A stretch of DNA of 29,795 nucleotides from Hondaea fermentalgiana (Eukaryota > Sar > Bigyra > Thraustochytrida > Thraustochytriidae). The DNA lies in assembly GCA_014084085.1 (NCBI GenBank), contig NPFB01000210.1:1-29795 (forward strand), written 5' to 3'. The stretch's first letter is position 1; each line of letters begins with the position of its first letter. The notes under the pieces were generated by a model. That model searched no databases and had not been told where the DNA came from. It saw only the letters and a list, made by a program, of their open reading frames with translations. The position numbers and the translations under genes are program-made. Positions 1-9,103 of the stretch are shown here, in pieces.

Positions 1-118
1 AGGTCTCTTCCACACCCGGTCGTATCGTATGAGCCACCGAGAAAGAATGTTCCTCCTTCGCTCTTTCGACTTGACCAGCTTCCTCAATCGCATACCTTAC
101 GACGCAGCAATCGGACAT
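1..118 (-). CDS. possible 5' end of a gene leaving the left edge
   Basis: On the minus strand an ATG at 118 opens a frame that stays open for 39 codons to the window edge. The peptide is rich in Glu, Val and Ala, as in real coding sequence, and the ATG sits in a favourable CAAAATG context. I do not recognise the family. A competing reading exists: an ATG at 179 in another frame gives a 31-codon ORF (84-179) that overlaps this start. It contains the possible splice donor GTAAGG at 100 and another GTATGC at 95, so 118-1 could instead lie partly in an intron. The gene would be divergent from the sulfatase. The stretch is too short to name a function. Confidence 0.35.
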   Translation of the reverse strand, partial: MSDCCVVRYAIEEAGQVERAKEEHSFSVAHTIRPGVEET

Positions 119-1336
119 TTTGTGCCATTGTCATCAATGATGCAACGAGATCAATCCCAAGGAAGCTTTCACGCGCCATGTCCATCTGCATGATAACCAC
201 ACACCGCTCTAATCCTGTGTCAATCTCACGGCAGCGGCAGCTTTGGCCGCCCTGTCAGAGAATGGGAAGCTCTGGCTCTGGCGCCATCTTGGGTCGGCTC
301 CTCACTCTCGCCATGAACCATCGCAGACCGGCCATATTTTTTTCCCCATCTTTCAGCGATTTCCCATCTTTTCATTTCTTTCGCATGCTCGCCGTGTGCC
401 AGTGAGCCATTTCTTCGTTGCTCTCGAGCTGACCGCTTCGCCGCCCTGCTCGCGTTTCCCTCTCGTGCCTGCCTGTCTGCCTGCCGCCGCCCCCTCTCTC
501 TCCCGCTCACAAGGCCCACGATCCATTCTGCGCCTCCGCGCCGAGCTGCGTCGCCTTGTGTGCTCTTGCCTCCGCTCCTCGGACTCTCTCCACTGCTCAC
601 CATGCCATAACCAACGCCAGTGGCCGACAGCCCGCACCGGTCCCGGGCTTCTTTCGCCCCCTCGAGCGCCGGCGCGGTGGCCGGTCTCGCGTTCTTCCTC
701 TCATACTGGACAGTTCTTCTTTCATCCACCACCCGCCGCGCATTCAGCCGCGCCCATCACGCCGCCGCGGCAGCTGCAGCTAGCGACTTGGACACGCCGC
801 GGCGCCGCCGGGAGCCCTCCTTATGCCTGCTAACTTTCAATTGACTGCCCGGCGCGGCGGCTTGCATTTGCAAAAGGAGGGAGAGAAGAGGGGCCGAAGA
901 GGCGCGAGGAGCCGGCCTCCCGGCGAAGAGGCCGCAGAGCGCGCTTTCGAGCGAGCGAGCGAGCTTGCGCCGCGGCGTGCAGCGTAGTGCTGCAAAAGCG
1001 AATTGCGACGGCGGGAGGAGGGGAGAGGAGGCGAGGCGGCGAGAGACCTGGCACGGCAGAGGCTGGCGAGCGGGTCGCAAGCGCTGGGGAGAACTGCGAG
1101 GAGATTTGGGCGATTGACGCAGACGGCGGACGATAATAGAGGCAGAAACGCAAAGGCGGCCACGCCGCGGCAGCACGAGCGAGCGAGGCGCGGTCAAGAG
1201 GGTTTCGACCGCGCCCAGAGGAGAGAGAGGGGGAGAGGCAGGGATCTGCGAGGCTGCAGCGCAGAGACGAACGGAGACAGCACGAGTTTTTGGACAAGCA
1301 TAAAGTCGGAGCAGACGGAGTGAAGCGAGCCACACC
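119..1336. other. divergent intergenic region upstream of the sulfatase
   Basis: About 1.2 kb without a convincing gene. The first part (to about 420) is of mixed composition with T-rich blocks. From about 840 to 1330 the plus strand is strongly purine-rich (GA/GAGG runs), which looks like the sulfatase promoter and 5' leader. Several reading frames are open here on both strands, but they are Arg/Ser/Pro/Ala-rich and lack ATG starts or family resemblance, as expected from GC-rich DNA. No RNA gene was seen. Confidence 0.6.
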
Positions 1337-4300
1337 ATGCATCAAGTGGCGCTCGTATTTCTCGCGCTCGCGCACCTCGTGGGCGTGAGTGTCGCAAACC
1401 GAAGAGGAGCCACCGTGGTGGTCATGCAAGACTACGGTAGCGACGACTTCTCGCTCCTCGATGACGACCTGCAGGATGCCATCGAGGACGTCGTCCCGCA
1501 CACGGCTGACGCCTTTCGATCAGCGAGTCCAGACAAAACACCTACCCTCGCAGCCCTGCTCACGGGCAGAAGACCCGCGGAGCTTGGCGTGCACCGCTCG
1601 TACCCGCTTGGCGTCCGCGGACACCAGCTCGATGCATCAGATCTCGAACTTCTCGCTGGTGTACGAGCTGCAAATGTGACGCTCGCTCATTTTGGCGTTT
1701 GGCCCTTCGAAAACACTCCGAGCGATATTTTCGACACCAGCTTCATGAGCACCAATTTTTCAGCAATTCGGGACGCTGCCGAAACTTTTGCCGCATCTCT
1801 TGGCGAGAACGAGAACTACCTCATCAACATCTGGTTGCCGCGCATAGACGCCACCATCGATTTTGGCGGCACGTTCACGGATGACGAGTGGAACGACGGC
1901 ATCTCTGGCGTCTACGATCGCTCCGGCGACGCCTCCGGCCAGTGTCCTGACATCTTTCGCGGAAGCTCCGATGACTACGAGGCGCGGTACCTGAGCTGTC
2001 CTCGACAAATTTACATGGCCAATCGCCAGCACGAGGTCACCAGCATGGTCGACATGATGCAAAATATTCAAGACTCTGTCGAGGGCCACGGCGCCAACGT
2101 GATGCTGCTCACCTCCACCAATGGTCCGGAAAGTGACCAGGTTGATGCGCACACGCGCGCACGCGTTAGCTTTAGAGGCCAGAAACGCTCCGTCTACGAT
2201 GGCGGTCTGCGAACCCTTTTTCGTCTCGAGCTCTCCGGTCCAGACACCTCAGACGCCGGGTGGACGGAGCCCGCCGAAGATGACTTTGGCGCGGCGCCAA
2301 TGACCACCGTCGACATCTTGCCCACGTTAGCATCAATGATTCTTGACGACAGCGTCGCTGCCAGTCTGCTTGACGCCCATGATGATACTCTTGCCGGCAT
2401 CAATGTCACCTCGTGCTGGGTCGGCGAGAGTACCTGCGATAATGGCGACCTCTCGCGGTCCAAACCTATGCTGTTTGAGTGGCGCTACCTCGCCCCGGGT
2501 CACTGCATCTTTGAGTCGCCGCGATACGCTATCGTCATGGGAGCATACAAGCTCTTGCACGAGCCTGGTCTCCGCACTGAGCTGTTTGATCTCGACCTTT
2601 CCACCTTTGAAAAGGTCAATCTCTACAACGCTACCCTCGAGGACGACGACGATCAAAGTCGCCTTGAGACCATCAAGGAAACCATGATGTCCGAGCTGAC
2701 CGACTGGATTGCCTACCTCGGCGAGCTCGAAAAGGTTTCCACGTCTCCGGACCCAGCGGCCCAGGCCCATCCCGGCTGCGCTGGGCGCGGCGCACCGCAG
2801 CTTGCTGCCGGTGCGCCTGAAGCTGGTGACGAGCCAGCAGTCGCGCTCTCCGCGTCAGAACGCCGAGACAAACTTCGCGGCATCATCTTCATTCTTGCAG
2901 ACGATATGGGTGCCGGAGAAATGAGCGGCTACAACATGGACCGCACGGCAGACCTGGAGGCCGGGCTGACCGATACTGTCGCTTTTGAGCCCAAGACGCC
3001 TGAACTCGACCGCATCATGGCTCAGGGCACCTCCTTTTACCATTTTTATGCGACAATGCCCGTATGCAGCCCCAGCCGCGCCACCATCATGACAGGACGT
3101 TTGCCTTCGCACAAGCATGTACGCTTTCACAACATTGTCTCCAAGAAAGAAAATGAGAACACCCGCGCTGGTGTGCCAAACTTCCTTGGTGAGGGCATCG
3201 ACTACGAGGAAAAGCTTACAACGCTCACAAAGTTTTTCAGCGATCAAGGCTTTATCACCGGCCACTTTGGCAAGTGGCATATCGGCTACGACTACTCTGG
3301 GAACGATGACTACGATGTTGATGGCGCGCTCTTTGACACGGACGAGTACATGCTCTACGGGATGCTGTCTTCTGATGAAGTCGACGATGTCCAGTTCGCC
3401 ACTGCGAGCGCTCCTCATGACAACTATCTCGACAACAAGGACCTTCTTTTTGCTTCGTACGTTCAGCACGCGCTTGTGAATCGCACACTCGAATTTCTCG
3501 AGGACCGTGTTGCGCGGAATGAAACCTTTTTTGTCAATCTGTGGCTGCAAAACCCGCACGCTCCGCTCAACCTTGCCGAGTCTTACGATCAGCCTGCGGC
3601 ATGCGGATACCCGTCAGAGGACAACCCAATGCCCAACTCGGACGCGACGTACGAACTCAAGAGCACCGTTGATGAGAACGTGCCCTTGCAAATCTACAGG
3701 ACGCTCATGCACGACCAGGAGTTGCAGGTGGCCCGGCTTGTTGCGTCGCTCGATGACCTCGGTTTGACAAACCAGACCCTCGTCGTCTACATGGCGGACA
3801 ACGGACCCGAGGACAGCACATTGAGTTTCACTTCTGTGGGCACCAGTGATCCCTTTCGGGGCCAAAAGCGGTCACTTTATGAGGGTGGCATTCGCGTTCC
3901 TCTAATGCTCTGGTGGCCGAGTGTGATTGCCGCCGGTCGCAAGGTCACGTACCCCGCGACCGGTGCAGACATGTTCGCGACGCTTGCCGGTCTCGCTGGC
4001 TATGCAGACGAATTCAACGACCTTCCCGACATTGATCAGCTATCCTACAACTCGCATGATCTCAGCTGCCTCGCGACGGGCAAATCCGAGGCTGGCGGCT
4101 TTGAATGCATGGCAAACTGCTCAACTTTGCAATGCGTCGAAGAGAGCCTCGAGGAACGGCCGCTGTACTTTGAGTTCCGCGACTACACCTTGGGCGACTG
4201 TCTTTCGCGTTCTGCTCGCATTGCGCTGCGCCGTGGCCGCTACAAGGCCCACTGGGAGCCCAAAAACAAAAACGACATGTTCCCTACTTCGAGCACAGGG

Positions 4301-4915
4301 ACGATTCGACTCGAACTGTATGACTTGCTGGCCGACCCCGGCGAGCTCGATGACCTCTTGCTCACGCAGGCGGGTAATTCGTCCTATGCCGACATCGCCG
4401 AGAGCCTGCGTCTCGACATGGTTGACTGGATTTCAAGCGGCCGCTACGACACCGAATACACACCCAAGGCCTCGTTCAACAAGATTCGGTATGACGAGTC
4501 CTTCACTTCGTTTTACGCCTCGGAGCAATGCACAACGCCTCCCGCGGACGCGAATGCACCAACTTCCCTCAGCGTGACGGCGGCAAAGCTAGAGACTGTC
4601 ACCTGCTCGCTCACGTATCTTTGTGACGATGAGAGCAGCGATAAGACTTCTTCGGAGTCTCCGACGTACCCCTTCGTGAGTATGGCGCCGACTCCGGCGC
4701 CGCAAGACACGCCCACTGCCAGCCCGACTTCTGAAGCGACGAGTCCTAGTTCATCTGGTGTTTCTCCGCAGCCAACGCCCGAGCCTTCCGCGACTGACTC
4801 TGCGACGAATGGTAGTGATTCTCCAGCACCTTCCGATGCTTCGGGGCTTCGCCCCCTGAGCTCTTTGCTGGTGGTAGTAATGTGGCTCGTTGCCTTGAAG
4901 CAGCACGCCATCTAA
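1337..4915 (+). CDS. tandem (double-domain) secreted sulfatase, first domain catalytically degenerate
   Basis: 1192 residues, single exon. A hydrophobic signal peptide covers residues 1-20. Two sulfatase (alkaline-phosphatase superfamily) domains follow, about 24-465 and 507-1055, most like arylsulfatase B types. The second looks active: metal-binding Asp pair 522-523, formylglycine motif CSPSR 577-581 followed by ATIMTGRLP, Lys646-Trp-His648, His741 in HAP, Asp821-Asn822-Gly-Pro, and Lys844. The first domain aligns without gaps at the same motif but reads KTPTL at 67-71, so the Cys that becomes formylglycine is Lys67 and the Arg is Leu71. Its DNGP is TNGP (261-264) and the Asp pair is Gln-Asp, although Lys283 remains. 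A Ser/Thr/Pro stalk (about 1090-1165) and a hydrophobic C-terminus (1170-1192) suggest GPI anchoring. The role would be hydrolysis of sulfate esters on extracellular glycans; the substrate cannot be read. The start is supported by the signal peptide and a CACACCATG context. Confidence 0.9.
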   Translation: MHQVALVFLALAHLVGVSVANRRGATVVVMQDYGSDDFSLLDDDLQDAIEDVVPHTADAFRSASPDKTPTLAALLTGRRPAELGVHRSYPLGVRGHQLDASDLELLAGVRAANVTLAHFGVWPFENTPSDIFDTSFMSTNFSAIRDAAETFAASLGENENYLINIWLPRIDATIDFGGTFTDDEWNDGISGVYDRSGDASGQCPDIFRGSSDDYEARYLSCPRQIYMANRQHEVTSMVDMMQNIQDSVEGHGANVMLLTSTNGPESDQVDAHTRARVSFRGQKRSVYDGGLRTLFRLELSGPDTSDAGWTEPAEDDFGAAPMTTVDILPTLASMILDDSVAASLLDAHDDTLAGINVTSCWVGESTCDNGDLSRSKPMLFEWRYLAPGHCIFESPRYAIVMGAYKLLHEPGLRTELFDLDLSTFEKVNLYNATLEDDDDQSRLETIKETMMSELTDWIAYLGELEKVSTSPDPAAQAHPGCAGRGAPQLAAGAPEAGDEPAVALSASERRDKLRGIIFILADDMGAGEMSGYNMDRTADLEAGLTDTVAFEPKTPELDRIMAQGTSFYHFYATMPVCSPSRATIMTGRLPSHKHVRFHNIVSKKENENTRAGVPNFLGEGIDYEEKLTTLTKFFSDQGFITGHFGKWHIGYDYSGNDDYDVDGALFDTDEYMLYGMLSSDEVDDVQFATASAPHDNYLDNKDLLFASYVQHALVNRTLEFLEDRVARNETFFVNLWLQNPHAPLNLAESYDQPAACGYPSEDNPMPNSDATYELKSTVDENVPLQIYRTLMHDQELQVARLVASLDDLGLTNQTLVVYMADNGPEDSTLSFTSVGTSDPFRGQKRSLYEGGIRVPLMLWWPSVIAAGRKVTYPATGADMFATLAGLAGYADEFNDLPDIDQLSYNSHDLSCLATGKSEAGGFECMANCSTLQCVEESLEERPLYFEFRDYTLGDCLSRSARIALRRGRYKAHWEPKNKNDMFPTSSTGTIRLELYDLLADPGELDDLLLTQAGNSSYADIAESLRLDMVDWISSGRYDTEYTPKASFNKIRYDESFTSFYASEQCTTPPADANAPTSLSVTAAKLETVTCSLTYLCDDESSDKTSSESPTYPFVSMAPTPAPQDTPTASPTSEATSPSSSGVSPQPTPEPSATDSATNGSDSPAPSDASGLRPLSSLLVVVMWLVALKQHAI

Positions 4916-5048
4916 AATGCGTTGGTCTGAAACTGCTGTTCGTCCGTGATGCACTGACGAGAGCAACAAAACAAAAATAGATAGAATGATAGGAACACTA
5001 TGTGAAGCACAGAAAGAGATGAATCTTTCGAGGAGCTTTTGCAAATGA

Positions 5049-5072
5049 TAACAAAACAACAACAACAACAAA
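5049..5072 (+). repeat. short CAA-type repeat between convergent genes
   Basis: An imperfect CAA/AAC run lies in the 279-bp AT-rich spacer between the sulfatase stop and the stop of the minus-strand membrane protein. It probably falls in 3' UTR sequence of one or both genes. Confidence 0.6.
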
Positions 5073-5194
5073 GTGATCTGTGATTTTTGCTATCTTTTCT
5101 TTTGAAGTTAATTTTCAGGCAGGTATACTCTCGTTTGCAAAGTCTCAAACAAAGAAAAAGAATGTAGACGGAATTAGAATGCAGCGAGCCTTGA

Positions 5195-7372
5195 TCAAAG
5201 GTCTTGAGGATTTTCTGCGCTTGCCGCCGAAGGCGCCGCGGAACGCCGTCTGCTCGTCTGACTCGTTTCACCGGCACCCACGACATCGTAACCACCACCC
5301 TTACTCGACCGGCCTTTTGATGAAGACAAGCGCTTTTCGCCGTGACTCCGGCGTTTTCCCTTCACGCCTCCAAAGATACTGTCCAAAGCAAAGAGGGATC
5401 CGCCGTCGGTGCCGGTCCGCAACGTTGGAAGCTTTGAAACAGCACGATGCCACCCGCGTTTTGTCCACGCGGGGATATACTGACCATACGTCAGCAAGAA
5501 GCCAATCGTTGCGGACGGAAGCACGTCCGTAAAGGGCAAAAGCTCCTCAGCAAAGGAAATCCAGGAAAGCCATGTGACGCCGTACATTTGATGGACAAGG
5601 TAGGTCTGGATTGGAGCCCACGCAAAGTCAGTGAGCTCGCCCAGCCCCGGCACGGCATATGAACTCGCGCCGCCAATGTCAAGCGCAATGGAGAGCACGA
5701 GCTGCGCAAGGATCCAGCCCGAGAGCGGCGGCGTTGCTTTCACGGTATCCTCGTCCGGATTAAGGAACTGTCGCGGAGCGTCGGCGAGCTCTTCGAGCAG
5801 CTTTTCCTGCTGCAAAGTCTCGCTCCAAGAGGTCACAGACTTCCACGCTTTCAAAAGTGTCGGCGATTGCCAGAGGAGGAGTGACATGCCATCGCCGTAC
5901 TCGTTGGCAAGCTTGGCTTGGTACTCGCTAGAAAGCATTCCACCTCGCAATAGGGATCTGAGACCAATTTGTCGTGCAAGAGTGACGAGTTCACCGAGCG
6001 CAAAGGGGGCGAGTACCACGGGAACGGCGAGCATGCCAAGCTTAAAGTTGCCCATAGCGGCGCTGACAATGCTCGAGAGAACGGCAATTGTCAACGTGAG
6101 ACAGGTGGGAGTTGCGCGAAAAAGTGTGACAAGAGCCGCGAGCTGCATCGGAGGTGCAAGAGTAGCTACCTCAAAGCCAGTGTCGTCAAGATCCTCCTTG
6201 ATGTCTTCAGCTTCGGCCTCCACATCCTGCGGCGCAATCTCTGCCAACGGCGCGCTGGAAGCACGCGAGGAACGGTGCGAGGCTCTTCGAGACACCCTTT
6301 TGCGCCGAAGAAGGTTTGTGGATGCCCATTCGCTTGCGCGCGTCGAATGGCCGCGAAATACATTTACGGAGAGGTTCTCTTCGGCCCACATGCGCCAGGC
6401 GTCAATGTCGAGCCAAGATTCCCAGCGTGCAGCTACATCCCAAAGCGACGGGCGCGTCGCAGCAATTTCTCTTTCCGCCAAGACTTCTTCGTCTTCGCGC
6501 AAACTGCTCCTGCGAGCACTGTCGGCATCGCCCTCGTCCTCGTCGTCATTGTTGTCGTCGTCATCGATAACGTCGGCAGCAGAGGAAGGGGTCGCTTTGG
6601 CTCCGGAAACGGTGCGCACAAAGGCCACGCCAGCCTGGACGCCCTTGACGGTGGCCACGCCAGTGCCAGCCAGCGCCGCAGAGGCTGCTGCAGTCTTGAG
6701 CGCTGCCACAATGGCAGTACCTGGAGTGAGACCAATGAAGAATCCGCCCCAGCCCGCAAGAACAGATGGGAGATGCTCGTTAAAACGTAGCTCCGAGGCC
6801 GACGAGCTAAAGAGTGCACCCAAGACCCAGAAAGACTGCAAGAGGAAGCTGATCTTGCTTGGCTTGAGCCAGGTTCGCGAAACGCCCAGGGTAAGCGTTC
6901 CCAAGTATACGAGAGAAAACACTGCGACGAAGCTGGCCCCGGGCAACGAGGTGGGGCGAACATCCACGCTTGAGAGCATACGGACGGTGCCCATGGAGCC
7001 AAGGAACTGAGCAACAGCTGGTAGCGAAAAGCCAACAAGGGTGAACACCCAGGGCGGCGTGGCCTTGAGGTTCTCCGCAATGGCCTGCTGGCCGGCCTGG
7101 GCCTGGGACTTGGCCGCGCTCGCAATTCGTGGCAAGAATCGTCGAAGCACACGGCCAATCTGCTCGCTAAAGACCACCGTGAGCACTGCGGCGGTCAGCG
7201 TTGCGAGTGCCAGAAGCGCCACGCCCATGGCGTTGCGCGAAAGTTTGAGCAGCACGCTGATCGTCACGAGGCTGACGCCCAGCACGAACTGCGGATACAG
7301 CAGCATCCTCGCGGCGCCGCCCGCGACGGCTGCGCTCGCCACCGCCACCGTGGCCACGGTCTTGGTCCCCAT
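5195..7372 (-). CDS. multi-pass membrane protein of unknown function with a conserved PGLGE/EELLPFTD C-terminal module
   Basis: 725 residues, single exon, ATG at 7372. Several hydrophobic segments lie in the first 240 residues (for example around 27-45, 50-70, 105-125, 146-165, 178-195). A long charged hydrophilic region (about 265-400) follows, with an Asp/Glu run and many Ser/Arg. More hydrophobic segments lie at about 405-470 and 550-640. Near residue 565 the sequence reads DIGGASSYAVPGLGELTDF, followed by WAPIQ and EELLPFTDVLP. From memory this resembles a short membrane module found in uncharacterised proteins of bacteria and plastid-bearing eukaryotes; I cannot name it. The C-terminus (about 660-725) is Ser/Arg/Lys-rich. 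No enzymatic motif is visible. It is convergent with the sulfatase. An organelle location (mitochondrion or plastid-derived) is possible but not shown. Confidence 0.8.
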   Translation of the reverse strand: MGTKTVATVAVASAAVAGGAARMLLYPQFVLGVSLVTISVLLKLSRNAMGVALLALATLTAAVLTVVFSEQIGRVLRRFLPRIASAAKSQAQAGQQAIAENLKATPPWVFTLVGFSLPAVAQFLGSMGTVRMLSSVDVRPTSLPGASFVAVFSLVYLGTLTLGVSRTWLKPSKISFLLQSFWVLGALFSSSASELRFNEHLPSVLAGWGGFFIGLTPGTAIVAALKTAAASAALAGTGVATVKGVQAGVAFVRTVSGAKATPSSAADVIDDDDNNDDEDEGDADSARRSSLREDEEVLAEREIAATRPSLWDVAARWESWLDIDAWRMWAEENLSVNVFRGHSTRASEWASTNLLRRKRVSRRASHRSSRASSAPLAEIAPQDVEAEAEDIKEDLDDTGFEVATLAPPMQLAALVTLFRATPTCLTLTIAVLSSIVSAAMGNFKLGMLAVPVVLAPFALGELVTLARQIGLRSLLRGGMLSSEYQAKLANEYGDGMSLLLWQSPTLLKAWKSVTSWSETLQQEKLLEELADAPRQFLNPDEDTVKATPPLSGWILAQLVLSIALDIGGASSYAVPGLGELTDFAWAPIQTYLVHQMYGVTWLSWISFAEELLPFTDVLPSATIGFLLTYGQYIPAWTKRGWHRAVSKLPTLRTGTDGGSLFALDSIFGGVKGKRRSHGEKRLSSSKGRSSKGGGYDVVGAGETSQTSRRRSAAPSAASAENPQDL

Positions 7373-7431
7373 CTCGGACCAGCCTGCCGGACTCGGCCCC
7401 GGCAGTCAAAACGCAGTCAGGCAAGCAGGCC

Positions 7432-7458
7432 TGCTTGCTTGCTTGCTTGCTTGCTTGC
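7432..7458 (+). repeat. (TTGC)n microsatellite
   Basis: Between six and seven tandem tetranucleotide units in the divergent promoter region, about 60 bases upstream of the membrane-protein ATG at 7372. Confidence 0.9.
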
Positions 7459-7733
7459 GTTTCTGCAGGCAGGACGTTCTTGATGACAACCCGGCCATGG
7501 TTGCACTTATTACATGTTACTTCACTCTCTCATTTCCCACTCCGGCCGGGCCTCCGACAATCGCGCACACCGGCATGCTCGCGCACCCGGTGTGCGCACG
7601 GGTGTGCGCCCCTAAATACGGCGCACTATTGCGCCGGATTCAGGCGGCCCTAACCGCGGGTCTGCAAGGCCGTTCTTCCCGTTCCAATCCAGCGCTTCCC
7701 GCGTTCTTTTCCCGGCCGCTGCCTGCTGCGTGC

Positions 7734-7805
7734 ACACTTGGCAGCGTTTGCGGCACTTGCGGGCCGCGGAGCTGCACTTGCGGACGGCGAATAGCGCACT
7801 TGCGG
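7734..7805 (-). promoter_or_regulatory. periodic GCACTTGCGG array (promoter element candidate)
   Basis: Three exact GCACTTGCGG copies start at 7753, 7774 and 7796, spaced 21 and 22 bp. A degenerate copy (ACACTTGGCA) starts at 7734, 19 bp before the first. The core contains CACTTG, an E-box-type CANNTG. The 17-mer at 7745-7761 (CGTTTGCGGCACTTGCG) occurs exactly, as its reverse complement, at 22341-22357 in a second array. Spacing of about two helical turns places the copies on one DNA face. The array lies 362 bp upstream of the minus-strand gene starting at 7372 and about 650 bp upstream of the COX5C-like ATG. A regulatory role is inferred. Confidence 0.55.
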
Positions 7806-8454
7806 CGGCCATTCTCGTGTTGCGGGCGGCGCGGCTGCCGCCGCTGCAGATCGGCAAAAGCACAAGGAGCTGACGTACGTTGTTGCAGGCAGCGGCGCCG
7901 CGCGCGCGGGCGCGGGCGGGCGGGCGGGCGCGCAGACGCGCGGGCGCGGCAGGCGGCCCTCGGCCCTGGCGCACGCTCGCGATTTCGCGCGCATGTTTAT
8001 ACTCGCGGGGGCGGGAAGACGGCTATGAGCCACGCGAGGCATCCATTCATTCCATTCGTCCGGCCGCGGCCCGCCGGACGCTTCGCTTCGCTTCGCTGCT
8101 GCGCGGAGGACGCGGTGCAGCGGCACGGGGGTCAGGCGTGCGGGGAAAAGAGACGCGCCGGAGAGGCGTGATCTCAAGGGTTGTTTCTCCTATCCTGTTG
8201 GGGAGAGACGAAGGCGAGCTTCGTCAAGTTTCCCGGGACGCCAGCCTGTGTCATCGCGGACGCTTTGGTGAACAGCCCTTGGACGCATGCCCGCAACCTA
8301 TCTGCCCCCCATATAGAGCCCTTGTCTTGGAGATCAAATATTGCGTACAGAAATGCCGAGCAACTGGACTAACATTGATCATGTCATGTGCATAACCTCG
8401 TTTATTTATTCGAAACAGTAGCCTGAACCCGAACTCTTTTCAAAGCCTCAAAAA

Positions 8455-8827
8455 ATGAACGCTCTCACCACTCGCCGCGTGGCCCTTATGGTGCCCCGTG
8501 TTGCTGGCGTCCGCAAGCTGTCGGCTGATTCCGTCAGCGGCGCCACCAACGCCAACCTCCCCATGGAGATCGCTGCTGGCCTCGGCCTCGGCTTTGGTAC
8601 GTTTTAGACGAAAAGGAAAGAGAGAGGGATGGCTGCACAGAGGAGAATGAAAGGGTCGGGATCCCGATAAGTCACGAAATGAAAACTAACGCAACGATTG
8701 CATGGGGTGCGTGTATCTCTTTTGCTTCGATTCCACAGTTGGCGGTGGCATGTGGATGGCTGGCGCCCGTGCTGAGTTCAAGCGCATGGACAAGTTCAAC
8801 ACCAAGCTCAAGGAGTCCAAGGAATAA
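8455..8827 (+). CDS. small mitochondrial inner-membrane protein, probable cytochrome c oxidase subunit 5C/VIc-like
   Basis: Two exons: 8455-8596 and 8739-8827, with a 142-bp intron that starts GTACGT and ends in CCACAG. The product is 76 residues. Residues 1-25 are rich in Arg, Ala, Val and Ser without acids, as in a mitochondrial presequence. One membrane segment follows (about 38-54, IAAGLGLGFVGGGMWMAG), then a basic amphipathic tail. The arrangement and the pattern LGLGxxGGGxW resemble plant COX5C and animal COX6c, small accessory subunits of complex IV in the inner membrane. Alternatives are another small single-span respiratory subunit such as a complex III or ATP synthase subunit. The reading frame is intact across the splice junction, which supports the gene model. 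It is convergent with the gene at 9104-10132. Confidence 0.55.
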
Positions 8828-9000
8828 GCGCGTGTACCTCATCTCATGCCCAGTCCCTGGTCGAAAAGATACGACAGGAGGCATTGCATATCCATGTGTC
8901 CTCGCCCCTCTTTTCTTCTATACGAACCTGCGCTGGTAGTCGTGCAAAATGATTCTTGAGAAAACATACAAATAGCCTACAAGCATCTCTGGTCATTGTA

Positions 9001-9028
9001 TCCATCCATCCATCCATCCATCCATCCA
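9001..9028 (+). repeat. (TCCA)7 microsatellite
   Basis: Seven perfect TCCA units in the spacer between the convergent genes ending at 8827 and 9104, probably 3' UTR. Confidence 0.95.
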
Positions 9029-9103
9029 TTCTTCTCTCTGGCCATTTTTTTCATGGCTCTTTTTGTTTTATCTTGAAATCTTGCTGCCGTGATGTTGTCC
9101 CTC

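Larger units (their letters stand above)
7373..8454. other. divergent promoter region between the membrane-protein gene and the COX5C-like gene
   Basis: About 1.1 kb without a supported gene. It holds a TTGC microsatellite (7432-7458), a periodic GCACTTGC array (7734-7805), a GC/CG-rich block (about 7890-7970), a run of in-phase 5-bp units (CTTCG, 8081-8095) and a TATA-like ATATAG at about 8311. A frame open at 8172-8372 has no ATG and is not called as a gene. Confidence 0.6.

Noticed and set aside
620..844. Plus-strand frame with a hydrophobic stretch (GAVAGLAFFLSYWTVLLSS)
   Set aside because: It begins with GTG, no ATG is in frame, and overlapping frames on both strands are equally open. 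The hydrophobic part is plausible but unsupported.
8172..8372. Plus-strand open frame upstream of the COX5C-like gene with protein-like composition
   Set aside because: No ATG, stop codon directly upstream, and no convincing splice sites to join it to the downstream gene.
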